This document shows positions 22,433-34,020 of a stretch of DNA of 64,000 bases, in pieces. A program made the translations under genes and the position numbers. The stretch is from Dactylorhiza incarnata (taxonomy: Eukaryota; Streptophyta; Magnoliopsida; Asparagales; Orchidaceae), in NCBI GenBank assembly GCA_033032865.1, contig JAWHQI010000262.1:1426001-1490000 (forward strand), in the 5' to 3' direction. The notes beneath the pieces are model-generated. The model was not told the DNA's origin, made no database searches, and saw only the letters and a list, made by a program, of their open reading frames with translations. The stretch's first letter is position 1. Each line of letters opens with the position of its first letter.

Positions 22433-25400
22433 TCAGAGATCCCTCCAGCACCTTTTCCCAAATAAAATGATGCTCGACTCAATGTGCTTGGTCCGTGCAT
22501 GACAAACTAGGTTGTTAACCAGTTTGAGTGCACTCTCATTGTCACCGCGTAGCAGAGTAGGATGTCGCACCTCCTCATGGGTGTCTTCTACCAACCTCCT
22601 CAGCCAGATGGTTTCCTGAGTTGCCAAGGCCGAAGCCTTGTACTCTGCTTCAGTGGTAGAAACAGATACCGAATCCTGCTTCTTGATGCACCATGATATA
22701 GGTGCAGGGCCCGCCAAAAAGGCGTATTCAGATGTCGACTTCCAATCATCCGAATCTCCCACATAATCAGCATCCATGTAACCATGCAGGTTAAAGCACG
22801 TATCTCTCCTATAACAGAGACCCAAATCAGAGGTCGACTTCACATACTTCAGGATACTCCTGGCCGCCACCAGATGAGGATTTCATGGCTCCGCCATATA
22901 TCGACTTACCCTACCAACTGCAAATGCAATATCCGGCCTAGTAATCGTCAAATATATCAAACTCCCAAAAAGAGCCCAGAATACCAATGGATCAGAAAGA
23001 ATCCGCCCCTCATCCTGCCGAAGCTTTAGACCAACCTCAAGAGGAGTTGAACTACTCTTCCCTTCCTGCATGCCGAATCTCTTAATGATTCACTCCGCAT
23101 AGCCCTTCTGGGAAATGAGCACTCCATTCTTCTTCCACTCAACCTCGAGTCCAAGGAAATGGTGGAGCTCACCAAGATCCTTCATCTCAAATTTGATAGC
23201 AAGCTCTGCCCTTAGCCTTGCTACCTCCTCATCTGAGTTCTCGGTGACAATCATGTCATCCACATACAACAACACGAGGACCGGAGCTCTCCCTTCTTCT
23301 TGATAAACAAGCTAGAATCTGAGTCTGAAGCAAAGAATCCGCAAAAATGGAGATATTTTGCGATCTTTCCATACCACGTCCTAGGCGCTTGCTTCAACCA
23401 TAGAGGGTCTTCTTCAACTTGCAGACATGTCCCGGATGAACTTTTGATACATATCCAGGTGGCTGAACCATGAAGATGTCCCTGTTAATCTCGTCGTACA
23501 AGAAAGCATTCTTTACGTCAAGTTGCCAAATGTTCCATCCTTGGCAAGCTGCCAACGCAATCACCACCCGTACCGAAGTCATCTTGGCCACTGGACTGAA
23601 CGTCTCCTCATAATCCTCACCATACTATTGTGAGAACCCTCGAGCAACAAGGCGAGCCTTGTACCGCTCGATACAACCATCCTCCTTATTCTTCAATTTG
23701 AACAACCACTTGCAAGTTACAGGAGTTATGCCATCAACCTTGGGAACAAGATCACAGGTTTCGTTCTTCCTGAGAGAAGCCATCTCCTCATCCATGACAT
23801 CTTCCCGCTCCTTTACTGTAGTGGATTCCTCAAATCTTGAAGGCTCTCGCTCGTCCAGAGGGCCAGCAAAGAAACATGAAACAAAGCTCACCATGTTTCC
23901 TCCTGTATAACGAGCTGGTGGAATTATAGTCCTCTTTGACCTTCTCAAGGTCGAAACTGGACTAACCACTTCCACTGCTTCTTCAGAATCAACTCTGATC
24001 TCAGGCGTACTTGGAGCATTGCTCCCCCTACTTCTAGAACCTGAAGCATCTGCCCCAGAGCTTGATGCAACTAGAGCCCCTGGTGAAACAGACAACTCTT
24101 CCTGAAGATCTTCTGTAGCTTCCCTTTGCCTTTCAACCTTGCTATCTAATAGTTCTATACCAGAACTCCACTGGTATGACGTCATCTCATCAAATACCAC
24201 ATCACGAGATACCACAAATCTCTACGTCTGGGGATCCATGCAATTCCATCCCTTCTTTCGGTCATCATGCCCAACAAACACTAGTTTCCTCGCCTTCGCG
24301 TCTAGTTTTGTTATAAGGGCATCAGGAACGTGCACATAGCAAGTTGAACCAAACACTCGTAAGTGTCCCACACTGGGCTTCTCATTAAACATCAGCTCAT
24401 GTGGAGTATTCATGTTGATCGTACTAAGAGGCATCCGATTGATGACAGAAGCAGCACAAGACGTACCCTCCTCCGCCTAGAAGGACTTTGGAATATTCTT
24501 GGCATGAAGCCAACACTTCACGGTCTCCATCAAATGATGGATTTTCTGCTCAGCAACTCCGTTCTGTTGTGTAGTATGTGCACAAGAGAGCTCTCTCCAG
24601 ATGTTGTGCTTCCTGCAAAAACTAAAGAACTCTCCTGAACTCACCTCCATTGTCAGTTCTCAGTTTTTTAATCCGCAATCCAAGACGACCCTCCACAAGC
24701 TCCTTGAATTCCACAAACTTTCCGAATGATTCTGACTTCTCCTTCATAAAATACACCCATGTATATCTAGTGTAATCATTAATCAAAACCAGTATATACC
24801 GGTTGCCTCCAAGACTAGCAGTGTTGGTCGGGCCAAAAAGATCACCGTGAATCAACTCCAACGGCTTCTTGTACCTGCTCTGTGACTTGTCAAATGGAAG
24901 TCGATGAGACTTCCCATATTGACACCCTGCACAGACATGACCCTCTCCCATGGATGATAAACTAGGCAGGCTATTCACAAGGCCTTTTTCCGCCATAGCC
25001 TTTAGCTTCGCCATGCCAACATGCCCTAGTCTTTCATGCCAGATAGCCGCGCTATCATTTGTCCGCATCTTATCAACATAGGAACTTGTTGATAAAACAA
25101 ACAAGTCCTTTACCCTTCTCCTAACATGAACTGTGTCAGCTTGCACCGATGACACATTCTTAAGGAACCTCACTTCTGTTGGACCAAACAGAATGTGATA
25201 TCCGACGTCTACATCGTTAGTCACAGAAAAGAGTTTTTTCTTCATACCCGACACATGATAAACACTCTGTAATTTGAGTGGACCCTTATCAATACCTAAA
25301 GAAACCATCCCCTCTTGCTTAACTGCATGAATAGAATCATCAGTAGTAATAATAACATCATAACTTGAATAGGGTTGCGCATAAGAAAGCTTTGACCCAT

Positions 25401-26392
25401 CTCCGGTGAGGTGATGACCACTCCCCGAGTCAACAATCCAGTCCTCCTTTTAGTTGATAGAAGAAAGAACATCAATGGACGCCACTGTCAGATTTGTCGT
25501 AAAGGCACCGTCTCCTCCCCATTCAACTTCCTCATTCCTGGAACCAACTTCCTTCTTGCCAGCAGCATGCCCTGCCTGAAGATTCAATCAGCAATCCTTC
25601 TTAAAGTGACCAAGTTGATTACACTTGAAGCACCGAAGTCCTTCCTTCTTCTTTCCATCAGACTTAGGAGCATGGCTCCTCTCCTACTGACCTGAAGTAG
25701 AAGGACCATCGCTTCCAGATGATTTTTTCTTCTTGTCCCACTTCTTCTTCTTCCCAGAGAAGAGCACCTCATTATCTCTCCCGGAGACAGATATCCCAGC
25801 CATCTGCTTTGCCAAGATTTCCTGCGAGGCAAGCAAGTTCTCCAGCTCAAGCAACGACGGTTGATTGGCCCAGCCTTGGACATAAGTGTCAAAGGCCACA
25901 TATCCTCTCCGCAATCCATGGATAATGTGCCTCTTCAGCTTTGCCTCAGAAATGGGCTCATCCGGATCCAATGCAGAAATCTCTGCACAGAGGTTCTTCA
26001 TCTTTAAAAAGAAAGTAGAAACAGAAAGATCACCTTAGTGGCTTTCGCTAACTCATTTTCTAAGAACTGTAGCCGCGCTACATTCTTCTTATTGAACAAC
26101 CCGTCAAGAGAAGTCCAAATCTCAGCAGCAGATCGACATCCTATGATGTGATCAAATAGCTCTGATGAAATTGCCCGCTTGAGAATAAACTCAACTTTCG
26201 CATTTGTTTTCTTCCAAGCATTCACCAGCTCAGCATTCCCTTCAACAGGGACAACTGCTTGTCTCGCATCTCCTCCGACAACCTCCAGAGATCCTCACCA
26301 AGAAGATAGCTTTCCATACAAGAGTTCCACTTCTTAAAGTTAGTCCGTGTAAGAAGCTCAATGCCAAGACCTCTTGCAATTCCACCTTCCAT
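22433..26392 (-). pseudogene. gag-pol: Copia-4 gag-pol polyprotein, broken
   Basis: The start is set at the minus ATG at 26392, about 80 bases inside the primer site. Gag runs to about 25570 with an intact zinc knuckle CFKCNQLGHFKKDC near 25620. Protease shows VDSGSGHH near 25425. Integrase has the zinc segment HERLGH...CAGCQYGK (25050-24920), the first Asp in HGDLFGP and the second in RTDNGGEF (about 24640). RT spans about 23800-22900 with YVDDMIV near 23265. RNase H reaches about 22433 with STTEAEYKA and DNESALK. Breaks include a frame change near 26220-26000, and stops or shifts near 25310, 24625, 24478, 24220, 23627, 23392, 23290 and 22885. It is not able to make a full polyprotein. Confidence 0.85.
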
Positions 26393-26482
26393 TACAGTAC
26401 AACTGATTTACTTGTGCTCCAAAAATCAAAGCAAGATAACTGCGGCTGATTCACCGCTCAAACCTCTATTGCTCTGATACCA

Positions 26483-27200
26483 TGTGAAAATTTCTCGTTT
26501 TGATAATTAGCGGAAAAATGGGAACTAGGTCGCAGGAACACTCCCAACCCAACTGAGCACAATAAACCAGAAACAAAGAAGGAACACGAGAACTGGTATT
26601 CAAAATTCTTCTTTACAATTTAAGGTACACATGGCGAGACATGCTTCACCAATACAACCGAAGAAGAATAACAACAAGACAAACAGAAACCGCCCAAGCC
26701 GCTCGACTAGCAAGCCGCCCGACTAAAATAAGGTTGTCCGCGCAAACCGCCAAGTCGCCATACCGCAACTCAACATGCGGACTACCCGTTATTCCAAAGC
26801 TGAAATCGTCCGCCCGAGCAAGGCCGCCTGATCGTTATCACTTAGCCACTCCTAACCGCAAACACTGCTGCTGACAAGCTGAATGGAAAGCAGACCGGCA
26901 AGGCAAGCCGCCTAACCGCACGGTCTGACTTTATTGAAAGCAAGAACACAAGCCGAACATCAGAGCTGCCTCAAACCGCGACCACTTGCTGCTACCCGCC
27001 GCAGACTGCTACCGGCTTAACTGCTGCGGTCTTCTCTGAACAAATCAGAACCACACACAAGCCGCGCAACTGTTTACTGTGTTTGATCTGAGGGATAGGT
27101 CCTATTTATAGGCGCGAGGTGGAGTGTGGTAACTTCCCATAGTGATAGGATAACCGCCTCAACTCGGCAGCGGGTAGAAACAAACCATGCGGCTTAAGGG
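26483..27200 (-). repeat. Copia-4 5' LTR, truncated
   Basis: About 718 bases matching 21386-22105 of the left LTR with roughly 5 percent differences. It includes the TATA region (CCTATTTATAGG near 27102) and the first palindrome unit near 27170. The match ends at GCGGCTTAAG, after which the sequence jumps to a duplicated piece of Tat polyprotein. Confidence 0.85.
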
Positions 27201-27206
27201 CATGCT

Positions 27207-27303
27207 ATCTTGATGTTGTTGAGATAATAATATCAAGACTGCATCTCAGATCTTCATCGATTCCTTCCATCCAGCTATCTTGATGTTGTTGAGATAATAA
27301 TAC
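27207..27303. repeat. 29-bp direct duplication at the Copia-4/Tat junction
   Basis: GCTATCTTGATGTTGTTGAG plus the following ATAATAATA occurs at 27207-27235 and again at 27275-27303. The second copy is in frame with the Tat integrase reading; the first abuts the truncated LTR. This is the appearance of templated filler DNA made during repair of a double-strand break. Confidence 0.8.
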
Positions 27304-28180
27304 TCTTGGACTCTTAACTTCAAACTCGACAGGAATGAGATCTTCCGAGCCATGAGATAACTTCAAGGGAGTTTCTCCGGTAGCTGAGGTGGGAGTCATC
27401 CTCAGAGCCCATAATACCAAAGGTAATTTCTCTTCACAATTTCCTCTGAGATTTTCAACTTTCTTCTTCAAGAGGTTGATTATGAGTTTATTGGCGGCTT
27501 CTACCTGTCCATTACTTCAAGGATGATGTACGGAATCAAACAGCAACTCAGTGTCGATTTGATCACAGAAGTTTATAAGACTCGAATTATTAAATTGTGG
27601 ACCATTATCTGTGATTATTGTCATGGGAATTCCGTGCTTACATACTATCTCCCCCCAGATAAAATTCTTCACAACTTGAGTAGTAGTTTTAGCTAGCGCC
27701 TTTGCTAAGATCCATTTGCTGAAGTAATTAATCATCACTAGAATGAACTTGCGCTGGTCACTAGCTAAGGGAAAAGGTCTGATCAAATCCATTCCCCAAA
27801 CTGCAAATGGCCATGGGGTTGCTATTGACTTAAGTTGTTGAGCTGGTTGATATTGAAGAGGAGCAAATTTCTGACATTAGATACACATTTTTGTGAATTT
27901 CTCTACATCTTTTCTCATTTGAGGCCAGAAATAACCTTGCCTTAGAATCCTCTTTTCTATGGTTCTATCTCCAGAGTGACTGTCGCACTCTCCCTAATGT
28001 ACTTCTCGAAGAATAATAGGAATTTCCTCTTCGGAGACACATCTTTCCAACGGTGAGAGAAACATTTTCCTGTAGAGGATTCCTGCAACGAGATAATAAT
28101 TATTGAAACCAAGACATGGTCTCTTGTGGAGCTCGGGCACTGAATAAGTTGAGGGGCAACTAGCACTTACTGGTTCCTCA
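27236..28180 (-). pseudogene. pol: Tat-lineage gypsy integrase remnant (Tat-A pol)
   Basis: Reading on minus from about 28180: a LYRKMFLSPLERCVSEEE block, the integrase zinc region (REVHEGECDSHSG, RQGYFWPQM, MC-stop-CQK), then the core with first Asp in WGMDLIRPFP (about 27785), second Asp in ITDNGPQF (about 27595) and Glu in NGQVEAAN (about 27490), then LPLVLWALR and TGETPLKLSHGSE. Wording and order match Tat/Retand-type gypsy polyproteins. Stops sit near 27877 and 27518. Protease, RT and RNase H are missing upstream, and the chromodomain-free C-terminus is cut off by the Copia-4 junction. Confidence 0.8.
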
Positions 28181-28184
28181 GAAG

Positions 28185-28565
28185 GAACAGACCGAAGACA
28201 CAAAACTAGACCGAGAGCCTTGGTCGCAGCGAGGAGGTCCCACCACACACCCGGAAGATCTTTGAGCACTTCCCCTCCCAAGCCAAAGCTGAGACTGGGC
28301 ACCTTGGAGAACCTGAGAGCTAAGCCAAGATAACCTTGGGAGGAAGAAGCTCAGAGTACTGAGATTGGAATCCTCTCCAAAGGTGCCCTTCAAGGTCTAT
28401 TTATAGTTTTTCCACTTCGGTCTGCTAATAGCGGGATTCTGCCTTACTATTTTACTATACGCAGACCAAAATGGTCTGCCAACAGCCAAACTCCGTTGTT
28501 CTGAAATGCTATTAGCAGCCCACCGGGGCAGAAGTGTAAATTCACTCCTAACCCTCTTTGGGCGA
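28185..28565 (-). repeat. LTR-like promoter block of uncertain element
   Basis: A minus-strand TATA box (CTATAAATAG) lies at about 28398-28407 with a leader-like stretch on its downstream side (28185-28395). Upstream are the palindrome GCAGACC-AAAAT-GGTCTGC (28461-28479) and the words GGTCTGCTAATAGC and GCTATTAGCAG. This is the arrangement seen in the other LTRs of the window. Neither boundary nor partner copy is found, so it could also be part of the Tat-A 5' region. Confidence 0.4.
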
Positions 28566-28586
28566 GTGTCCCACTAGGGCGCCAAT
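28566..28586 (-). other. Gypsy primer-binding site
   Basis: Read on minus, the sequence beside the LTR at 28587 is ATTGGCGCCCTAGTGGGAC. This is the TTGGCGCC type of primer site found in Tat-lineage gypsy elements. It implies that an LTR ends at 28587 with an internal region to its left, but that internal region is cut off within about 20-30 bases. Confidence 0.55.
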
Positions 28587-29040
28587 TGTCGACCACTCAG
28601 TTAGTATCAGCCCGAGGGGTCCTCGCCACGAGTGGCCTGTGAGAGCACCACTCGCTAGCCTCTCCATCTATGTACTCGCTAGTGCCTCAGTGAGCATCAG
28701 CTCGCGGGCCTCTCGTCGTGAGCGGCCTATGATGGAGCGACTCGCAGATCTGGCCTCCTCGCACGGGATGGCGATCCCAAGTCCTTCTCGCCATTTCTAA
28801 ATGTCCCCCAGGGGTGCCGAGCCGCACCTGATCGGTGATCGCACCATGTTATCGCTCTCGCGCTAGGCACTCCCCTATTGGAGTCCGATCCTGCTTATTC
28901 CTCCTAGGCGAACATTGGCTTGTACACAATCCCCACTCTTCGCGAGTTTAGACTAAGCTCACGAAGAATCATCCAACCCTTGGTGTTCGTCGAGTAGATG
29001 TTGACATGGCAGGAATCTTTTGGTGGGGCCCTTCCCCGAT
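28587..29040 (-). repeat. LTR-like region at left end of Tat-B
   Basis: Begins TGTCGACC directly after the primer site. It is rich in ACTCGC and GCGAGT words (for example 28627-28705), which recur through the other Tat-B parts (49000-50500 and 62500-62820), suggesting one element. The right boundary is not fixed; it is set before the promoter region of the following antisense ORF. No second copy is present to confirm it. Confidence 0.4.
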
Positions 29041-29128
29041 GCTATTAATATCATCGGTCATGGTTGAAGAATACCCCTCTTCTTCTTCATTCACCTTCTC
29101 TCACCGCTCCGTATTGTAGCTGTCAGAA

Positions 29129-30188
29129 GATGCCTATTTCAGAGGAGATCCGGGCTTGCATCAATACGGTGCAAGCTAGGGAGCACGCGGACCTCGCACA
29201 ACCCACCCCTTGGGCCTCAAAGTCGACTCATCCTAGAATCCTGAAGGCAAAATCAATCTGGCATCCACCGGGGGGGAAGTGTCTTCGGCCTTGGACCTGC
29301 GCCCGACCTCCTGCTCGCAGATCAGGTACTTGGGTCGATAAACTGACCCTCACCTCTTTGCTGCTAATACATCTTTCTTTCAGAGCTCACTCTTACTGGA
29401 GAACCTGAAGGGTGGGGCATGGGAGGACACTCGCCTTGTTACCCCTCAGGGAGGCGGCGTGCAGATAATGGATCTGGACGCCACCACACCCCGCTCGGCC
29501 TTGCCTCAACACAGTAAACCTTCTCGTGCGATTCCTCGATGAACCCCTAATATTGACCTGATGACATTGCCTTTTCATAGAGTCTCCTCTCGCGACTCCC
29601 GGGAGGCAAGCCACACCACCACTCTCGCAGCCCCCTACAACGTTAAAAATCCCCGCACTGGGGTTTACCCTACTGGACCAAACAAACCCTGAAAAACTCG
29701 CTCTTGGATGCCGTCCAAGGCAAGGGTGTCGTACCTCCTCCCTCGGGCTTAGGTAAATCGGTGACCCTACCCCTCGGAAATCCCTTCCAGGGCCATCCCA
29801 GCTCTTCTCGCCTTCAGCTCGGTAAAATGACTTCTACTTCGCATGAATGTCCCAAGCCGACTAACCCTCGGAATCTCCCTTCTTTTTGCTGACCCTTTCT
29901 TTCACAGATCGTCCCGAGAGCTCCAGCGACTTTGACTTTGGAGAGGAGGATTTATCGCCCCTTCCGTTGCTTGAGGAGATTAATGATTTCCTTGGCGACC
30001 CGCGGGACCCCGAAACTATGAAGAGGCGAACCTCAGAATATTTCAGAAGCACGGGCGAATGCTGCAAAACTTATACCGCCAGGTGAAGAAGGGCAGGGAG
30101 GCGGCCAAGGCGCAAATTGCCTTGCTTGTGGATGAATGTGCGCGGCTCCAATCTGAGCTGCTGCAGGATACTCACGAGGAGGCTACTT
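29129..30188 (+). pseudogene. Tat-B antisense ORF 1, first part (coiled-coil protein)
   Basis: Starts at the ATG at 29129 after a probable leader. Open segments are separated by intron-like pieces, with acceptors TTTCTTTCAG near 29379 and CTTTCTTTCACAG near 29908. From 29909 the ORF gives an acidic Ser/Asp-rich segment (SSSDFDFGEEDLSPLPLLEE), then in another frame a helix-rich end (QVKKGREAAKAQ, LLVDECARLQSELL). Copia-2 interrupts it at 30188/30189, and the reading continues in frame on the other side (48362-48507). It parallels Tat-A antisense ORF 1 in position and coiled-coil character. Function unknown. Confidence 0.45.
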
Positions 30189-30731
30189 TGTTGGTGTTTC
30201 CATGGTGATCTGGAAGTGGTCAAATATCTAGTCTCACTGCCAACGCGATATGAGCCTATGGGGTCGCACAAAAGAGTGCTTGGAGAAATTTTAGGAAGAA
30301 TCCTGTTGAAAAGGGATCGAATTAAAGGGATCGGATTAAAGCAGGCGTTCGTCGAACGACTAATGTAGCGCGTTCGTCGAACGGCGCTCGTCGAACAAGT
30401 TCGTCGAACGGCTAACGTAGCGCGTTTGTCGAACGGCTCGTCGATCGGCTAAGTGTTGAATAATATCATCTTGACTGTCAAGATGATGTTCTCAACGATA
30501 TATGTATATCCTCTCGACGATATATATGTCTTCTCGACGATATATATTCATATGTCTTCTCGATGATATATGTCATCTTCTCGATGATATACATGTCTTC
30601 TCAACGACCAGTAAAGCACGTTCGTCGAACGGCTATTGTAGCGCGTTCGTTGAATAGTTCGTCGAACGACTAATGTAGCGTGTTCGTCGAACGGTGTTTG
30701 TCGAACGGTTCGTCGAACGGCTAGTGTAGCA
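30189..30731 (+). repeat. Copia-2 5' LTR, first piece
   Basis: Starts TGTTGGTGTTTCC. Contains GTTCGTCGAACG-type palindromes (from about 30345) and TCTCGACGATATAT words (about 30490-30600). It breaks at GTAGCAC/G, where the Athila LTR begins; the LTR continues at 40496. Confidence 0.9.
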
Positions 30732-32237
30732 CGCGCGTCGGCAAGTGCACCGGTCGCTGTCAAGTAATAATTGTGGAGAATAAATTCCCCGGATGTCGGT
30801 CTCTTGAGGAATGCAGGATGGGTGAACGAATCGCGCAGTGATTATTGTTACACAAGCGTTTCACAAACACAAAGAGGGGTTTTTGGTTGGTTTTCCTAAC
30901 TTTAACAACAACAACAGAGATGCGGGTCGAGAACACCGCTTCGCAAAGTGAGGTGGATGCAACGGCTGCGATGCCGTGCTTCGTGAGGCGGATGAAGTGA
31001 ACTCAAGTGCGAAAGGGTGAGGGTCGCAAACACCTCTTCACAACCGTCGTTAGCTCTTGCTAACACGGAGCAAACACCTTGCGTGCATGTGCGAGTGAGT
31101 GAGTGAGAACGGAATGAATCATGAGCAAACCATGGAGAAAAACAAAGAAATATTCATTTTCATCAAAGTAAATATCACAATATTCATCTAGTACATGGTT
31201 CAAAGAGTGCAATGAAGGGAAAGAAGGAAGAAATAACCGGCGGTGAAGACTAGCGGCCGTTCACGGCCGGAATGGTAGGTTGTCGGGCTACCTCCGGACT
31301 CGGACGGGCAATGCTTCCGGCGTAGAGAGCTGTCACAATCTCCCTACGTGCTCCGTCGTCTTCGACTCAAGGTCTCTTCTTCTTCTCACCGGGCGGAAAG
31401 CGAAAATGGGTGCTTGGAGGCTTGCGGACGATGGAGAACACTCACGGATGATGGAGGAAGGCTTGGAATGGATGGAGGAGGCTTCCCCTTGCGTGGAAGA
31501 TGAAGTAGGGGCGTTCCAGGGCGGTGGTCGGCGGCGTACGGAATAGGAACCTCGCTCCCGGAAGATCGATCCGCCCTAAAATCGCAACAGGCGTTTAAAT
31601 AGGCGCTGGATTGAATACTGCGCACGATCATTGGCGCACGACCAGTGGTCGTGCGCACTGGAATTCTGCGATCGTGCGCACTGCCTGGACAGAACCTGCA
31701 AGAGACGAAATTATAAAATACAATGTTCGCACGACGAGTGGCGCACGACCGGTGGTCGTGCGCACTGGAGTTGATGGTCGTGCGCACTACAGCAAACAGA
31801 ACTCAGAAATTTAATGGTCAATGCGCACGAGCAGTGGCGCACGACCGATGGTCGTGCGCACTGGAGTCGATGGTCGTGCGCACTGCACCAGACAGAACTC
31901 GTGAAAAAGGGTTAAGTGCGCACGATTAGTGGCGCACGACCGGTGGTCGTGCGCACTAGAACAAGTGATCGTGCGCAGTGTTCCTGTGCAGAATTGCATC
32001 GGAAACACTTGCACGCCTCCTATTCCAGCACAAACACAGATCTAGCCACTGAAAGTGGCACTTAACAACATATGAATACTACTAAAGATAATACACACGA
32101 AAACACACCAAAGTGGGCCTAAATGTGCACCTAGCATGGGTTATCAACTATAGACTATAATAAGGCTAAAGTGCGGTGAATTTACTGAATAATGGCCCGG
32201 ATGAGTCCATAAATGTGTATATGATCAGGACTCATCA
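30732..32237 (-). repeat. Athila 3' LTR
   Basis: The minus-strand start TGATGAGTCC is at 32237. A TATA-like CTATTTAAAC lies at about 31594-31603. Just upstream in U3 are four near-palindromes with arms GCGCACGAC...GTCGTGCGC at 31634-31656, 31741-31763, 31837-31859 and 31932-31954, spaced 107, 96 and 95 bases. ORFs in this LTR (31280-32014) are by-products of the repeats. Confidence 0.92.
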
Positions 32238-34020
32238 CACCCCCAGACTTAACTGTTTGCGCGTCCCGAGCAAACGAATCCGGTGGAATGTGAAAACGAT
32301 AGCTAACATAGAGAATTACACAAGGGAGTACGGTGCGAAGTAACGTACGCATGCGAGTAGAAATTCTAGTTGAAGAAGATTCTAATTATGCTAACTAATT
32401 TACATAAGTATTAAAGCGTAAGTAAAGATTTAGTCCTACTCAGTTGGTGAATTATGAAGAATTTGACGATCATGCCCAGTATGAAAGTGACGAGACACTG
32501 AGGCGGGTGTTGCAAAAGATCGGGGCTTAGGAATAACTCCGCTGAAATCCATCAACGTCGTGAACCATACGCTCGCCCGGTCACACTCTCTCCACGGCGC
32601 TAGTAAACTCGCAAATCAAATCAGTAGGACTTATAGGATTAAAACGAGGCTTAGGTTACGGTATGATATTCAAAGTTAAACACGATGGTTGCGCAACCCA
32701 AGTGAGCTATCGGAACGCTGCACCCCACAAAACCACAAACTACGCTCGTGTGACACACCCCCAGACTTATCATGAAAACCAGGTGTGCACACGGCCTACT
32801 TCACAAACACCAACAGATTTTCTGTTTTTAGCTCGGGAGGACTTTTTTTTTTTCAAACTACTGTTTTTTTTTTCTTTTACATATTTTTTCTTCTTTTATG
32901 TATCCTCCGGTTGGTTCAAAGTCAGCGGATAGACAATATTTTCCCTTCATAACAAAATGATTCCACACGACACGCATATTGAGACTTATGAGCGCAGTTA
33001 AAAACAATTTGGTTGCGGGTGTAGGATAGGCTTCAGGCTTTGGTGGATGAAGAGGAGCTGAACAAAGGATTGGTAGGCACAAATTTGGCTCGCAAAGGTG
33101 AATGAAATGGACATGGAACAACAAAGCTCAAACTAGCCAAATGGTGGCCTACGTCATTTTTAACTCGACGAGTCGCTCTCACCAATGCTTCGAGAGTCAC
33201 TTGGGGCAAGTTCTTAGCCCACGAGAAAGATAAACCTTCCTCCCGACTCGAGCAACACACGACTAGCAATCGTGCACACACAATACCGGGTTATCGTCAA
33301 TTTCATACAAATTCAGCATTTGAGTATACTAAATCTAAATTTACGCAGAAATACTAAATATAAATTAGATGCATAAAGAAAATCTAGTTCTACTCAAATT
33401 CTACCATAACATGCGACGTGACTAGTACACTACATGAGTCGACATCGTGCTCCAAATAATAATTCCTATGTTAACAAACTATTTCACATTCCAACCAAAC
33501 TAATTTAAACGGAACAACACAAAAAGACAAGCACGCACTCAAGTGGGTGAAGTGGTGTGTAAGGAATGCAACAATGATAATGATAATGAAAAATAAAAAG
33601 CAACCTTCTAGTATGCAATGCAGCTCGTGCACAGTGGATAATAACAACCGCTCCCCCAGACTTAAGCTAAACACGATATCTAGAAATTTGAAGCTGAAAG
33701 AGGGGAGGAAGTGTTACCCAATGCTCAGAATTGAGCATACCAGACGATTGGCGTTTACGATCAAGAATAGTCCGCAGCATCCGCCATCGAACACGAAACC
33801 TGCAAGCACAAACTCAAGGCAACAAAAGCAAATACAAAAGCTGAACTAAAAAAAAAGAAATACGAAAACGGAAATCTGGGTTGTCTCCCAGTAGCGCTTT
33901 CATTTAACGTCCTTAAGCTGGACCAAATACCTGTATTAACAGTGTTTATAAAGAGTGCAGGAATTAAAAAGAAATACTCAAAAATAGACTTTTGCAACAA
34001 TAAGAAACAAGAAGGGAAAA
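32238..34020 (-). other. Athila 3' region with polypurine tract; no env ORF
   Basis: 1.8 kb between pol and the 3' LTR with no sizeable ORF, where some Athila elements carry an env-like gene. The polypurine tract, on plus CACCCCCAGACTTAA, is at 32238-32252. The same CCCCCAGACTTA phrase occurs twice more, at about 32757-32769 and 33654-33665. T-rich runs lie at 32843-32895. Confidence 0.8.

Larger units (their letters stand above)
21386..27200 (-). mobile_element. Copia-4: Ty1/copia element, minus strand, one LTR truncated
   Basis: The left LTR (3' copy, 21386-22307) is complete. The right LTR (5' copy) starts at 26483 beside the tRNA-Met primer site (GCTCTGATACCA on plus, 26471-26482) but stops at about 27200, where the other copy continues for about another 220 bases. 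The polypurine tract lies at 22308-22320. Gag, protease, integrase, RT and RNase H are in order on the minus strand with several stops and frameshifts. No target duplication can be checked because the right end is lost. Confidence 0.88.

Noticed and set aside
15605..28590. Treating 15605 and 28587 as the two LTRs of one Tat-A element
   Set aside because: Their starts (TGTTGGTAC and TGTCGACC) and following sequences do not match.
31280..32014. Overlapping ORFs on both strands inside the Athila 3' LTR, repeated at 39538-40272
   Set aside because: They occur identically in both LTRs, lie over the promoter and palindrome array, and translate to repeats such as AHDHRSCATGRA that follow from the DNA word. 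No domain.
32238..34020. Athila env-like gene
   Set aside because: No ORF longer than about 100 codons and none with membrane features on the minus strand in this interval.
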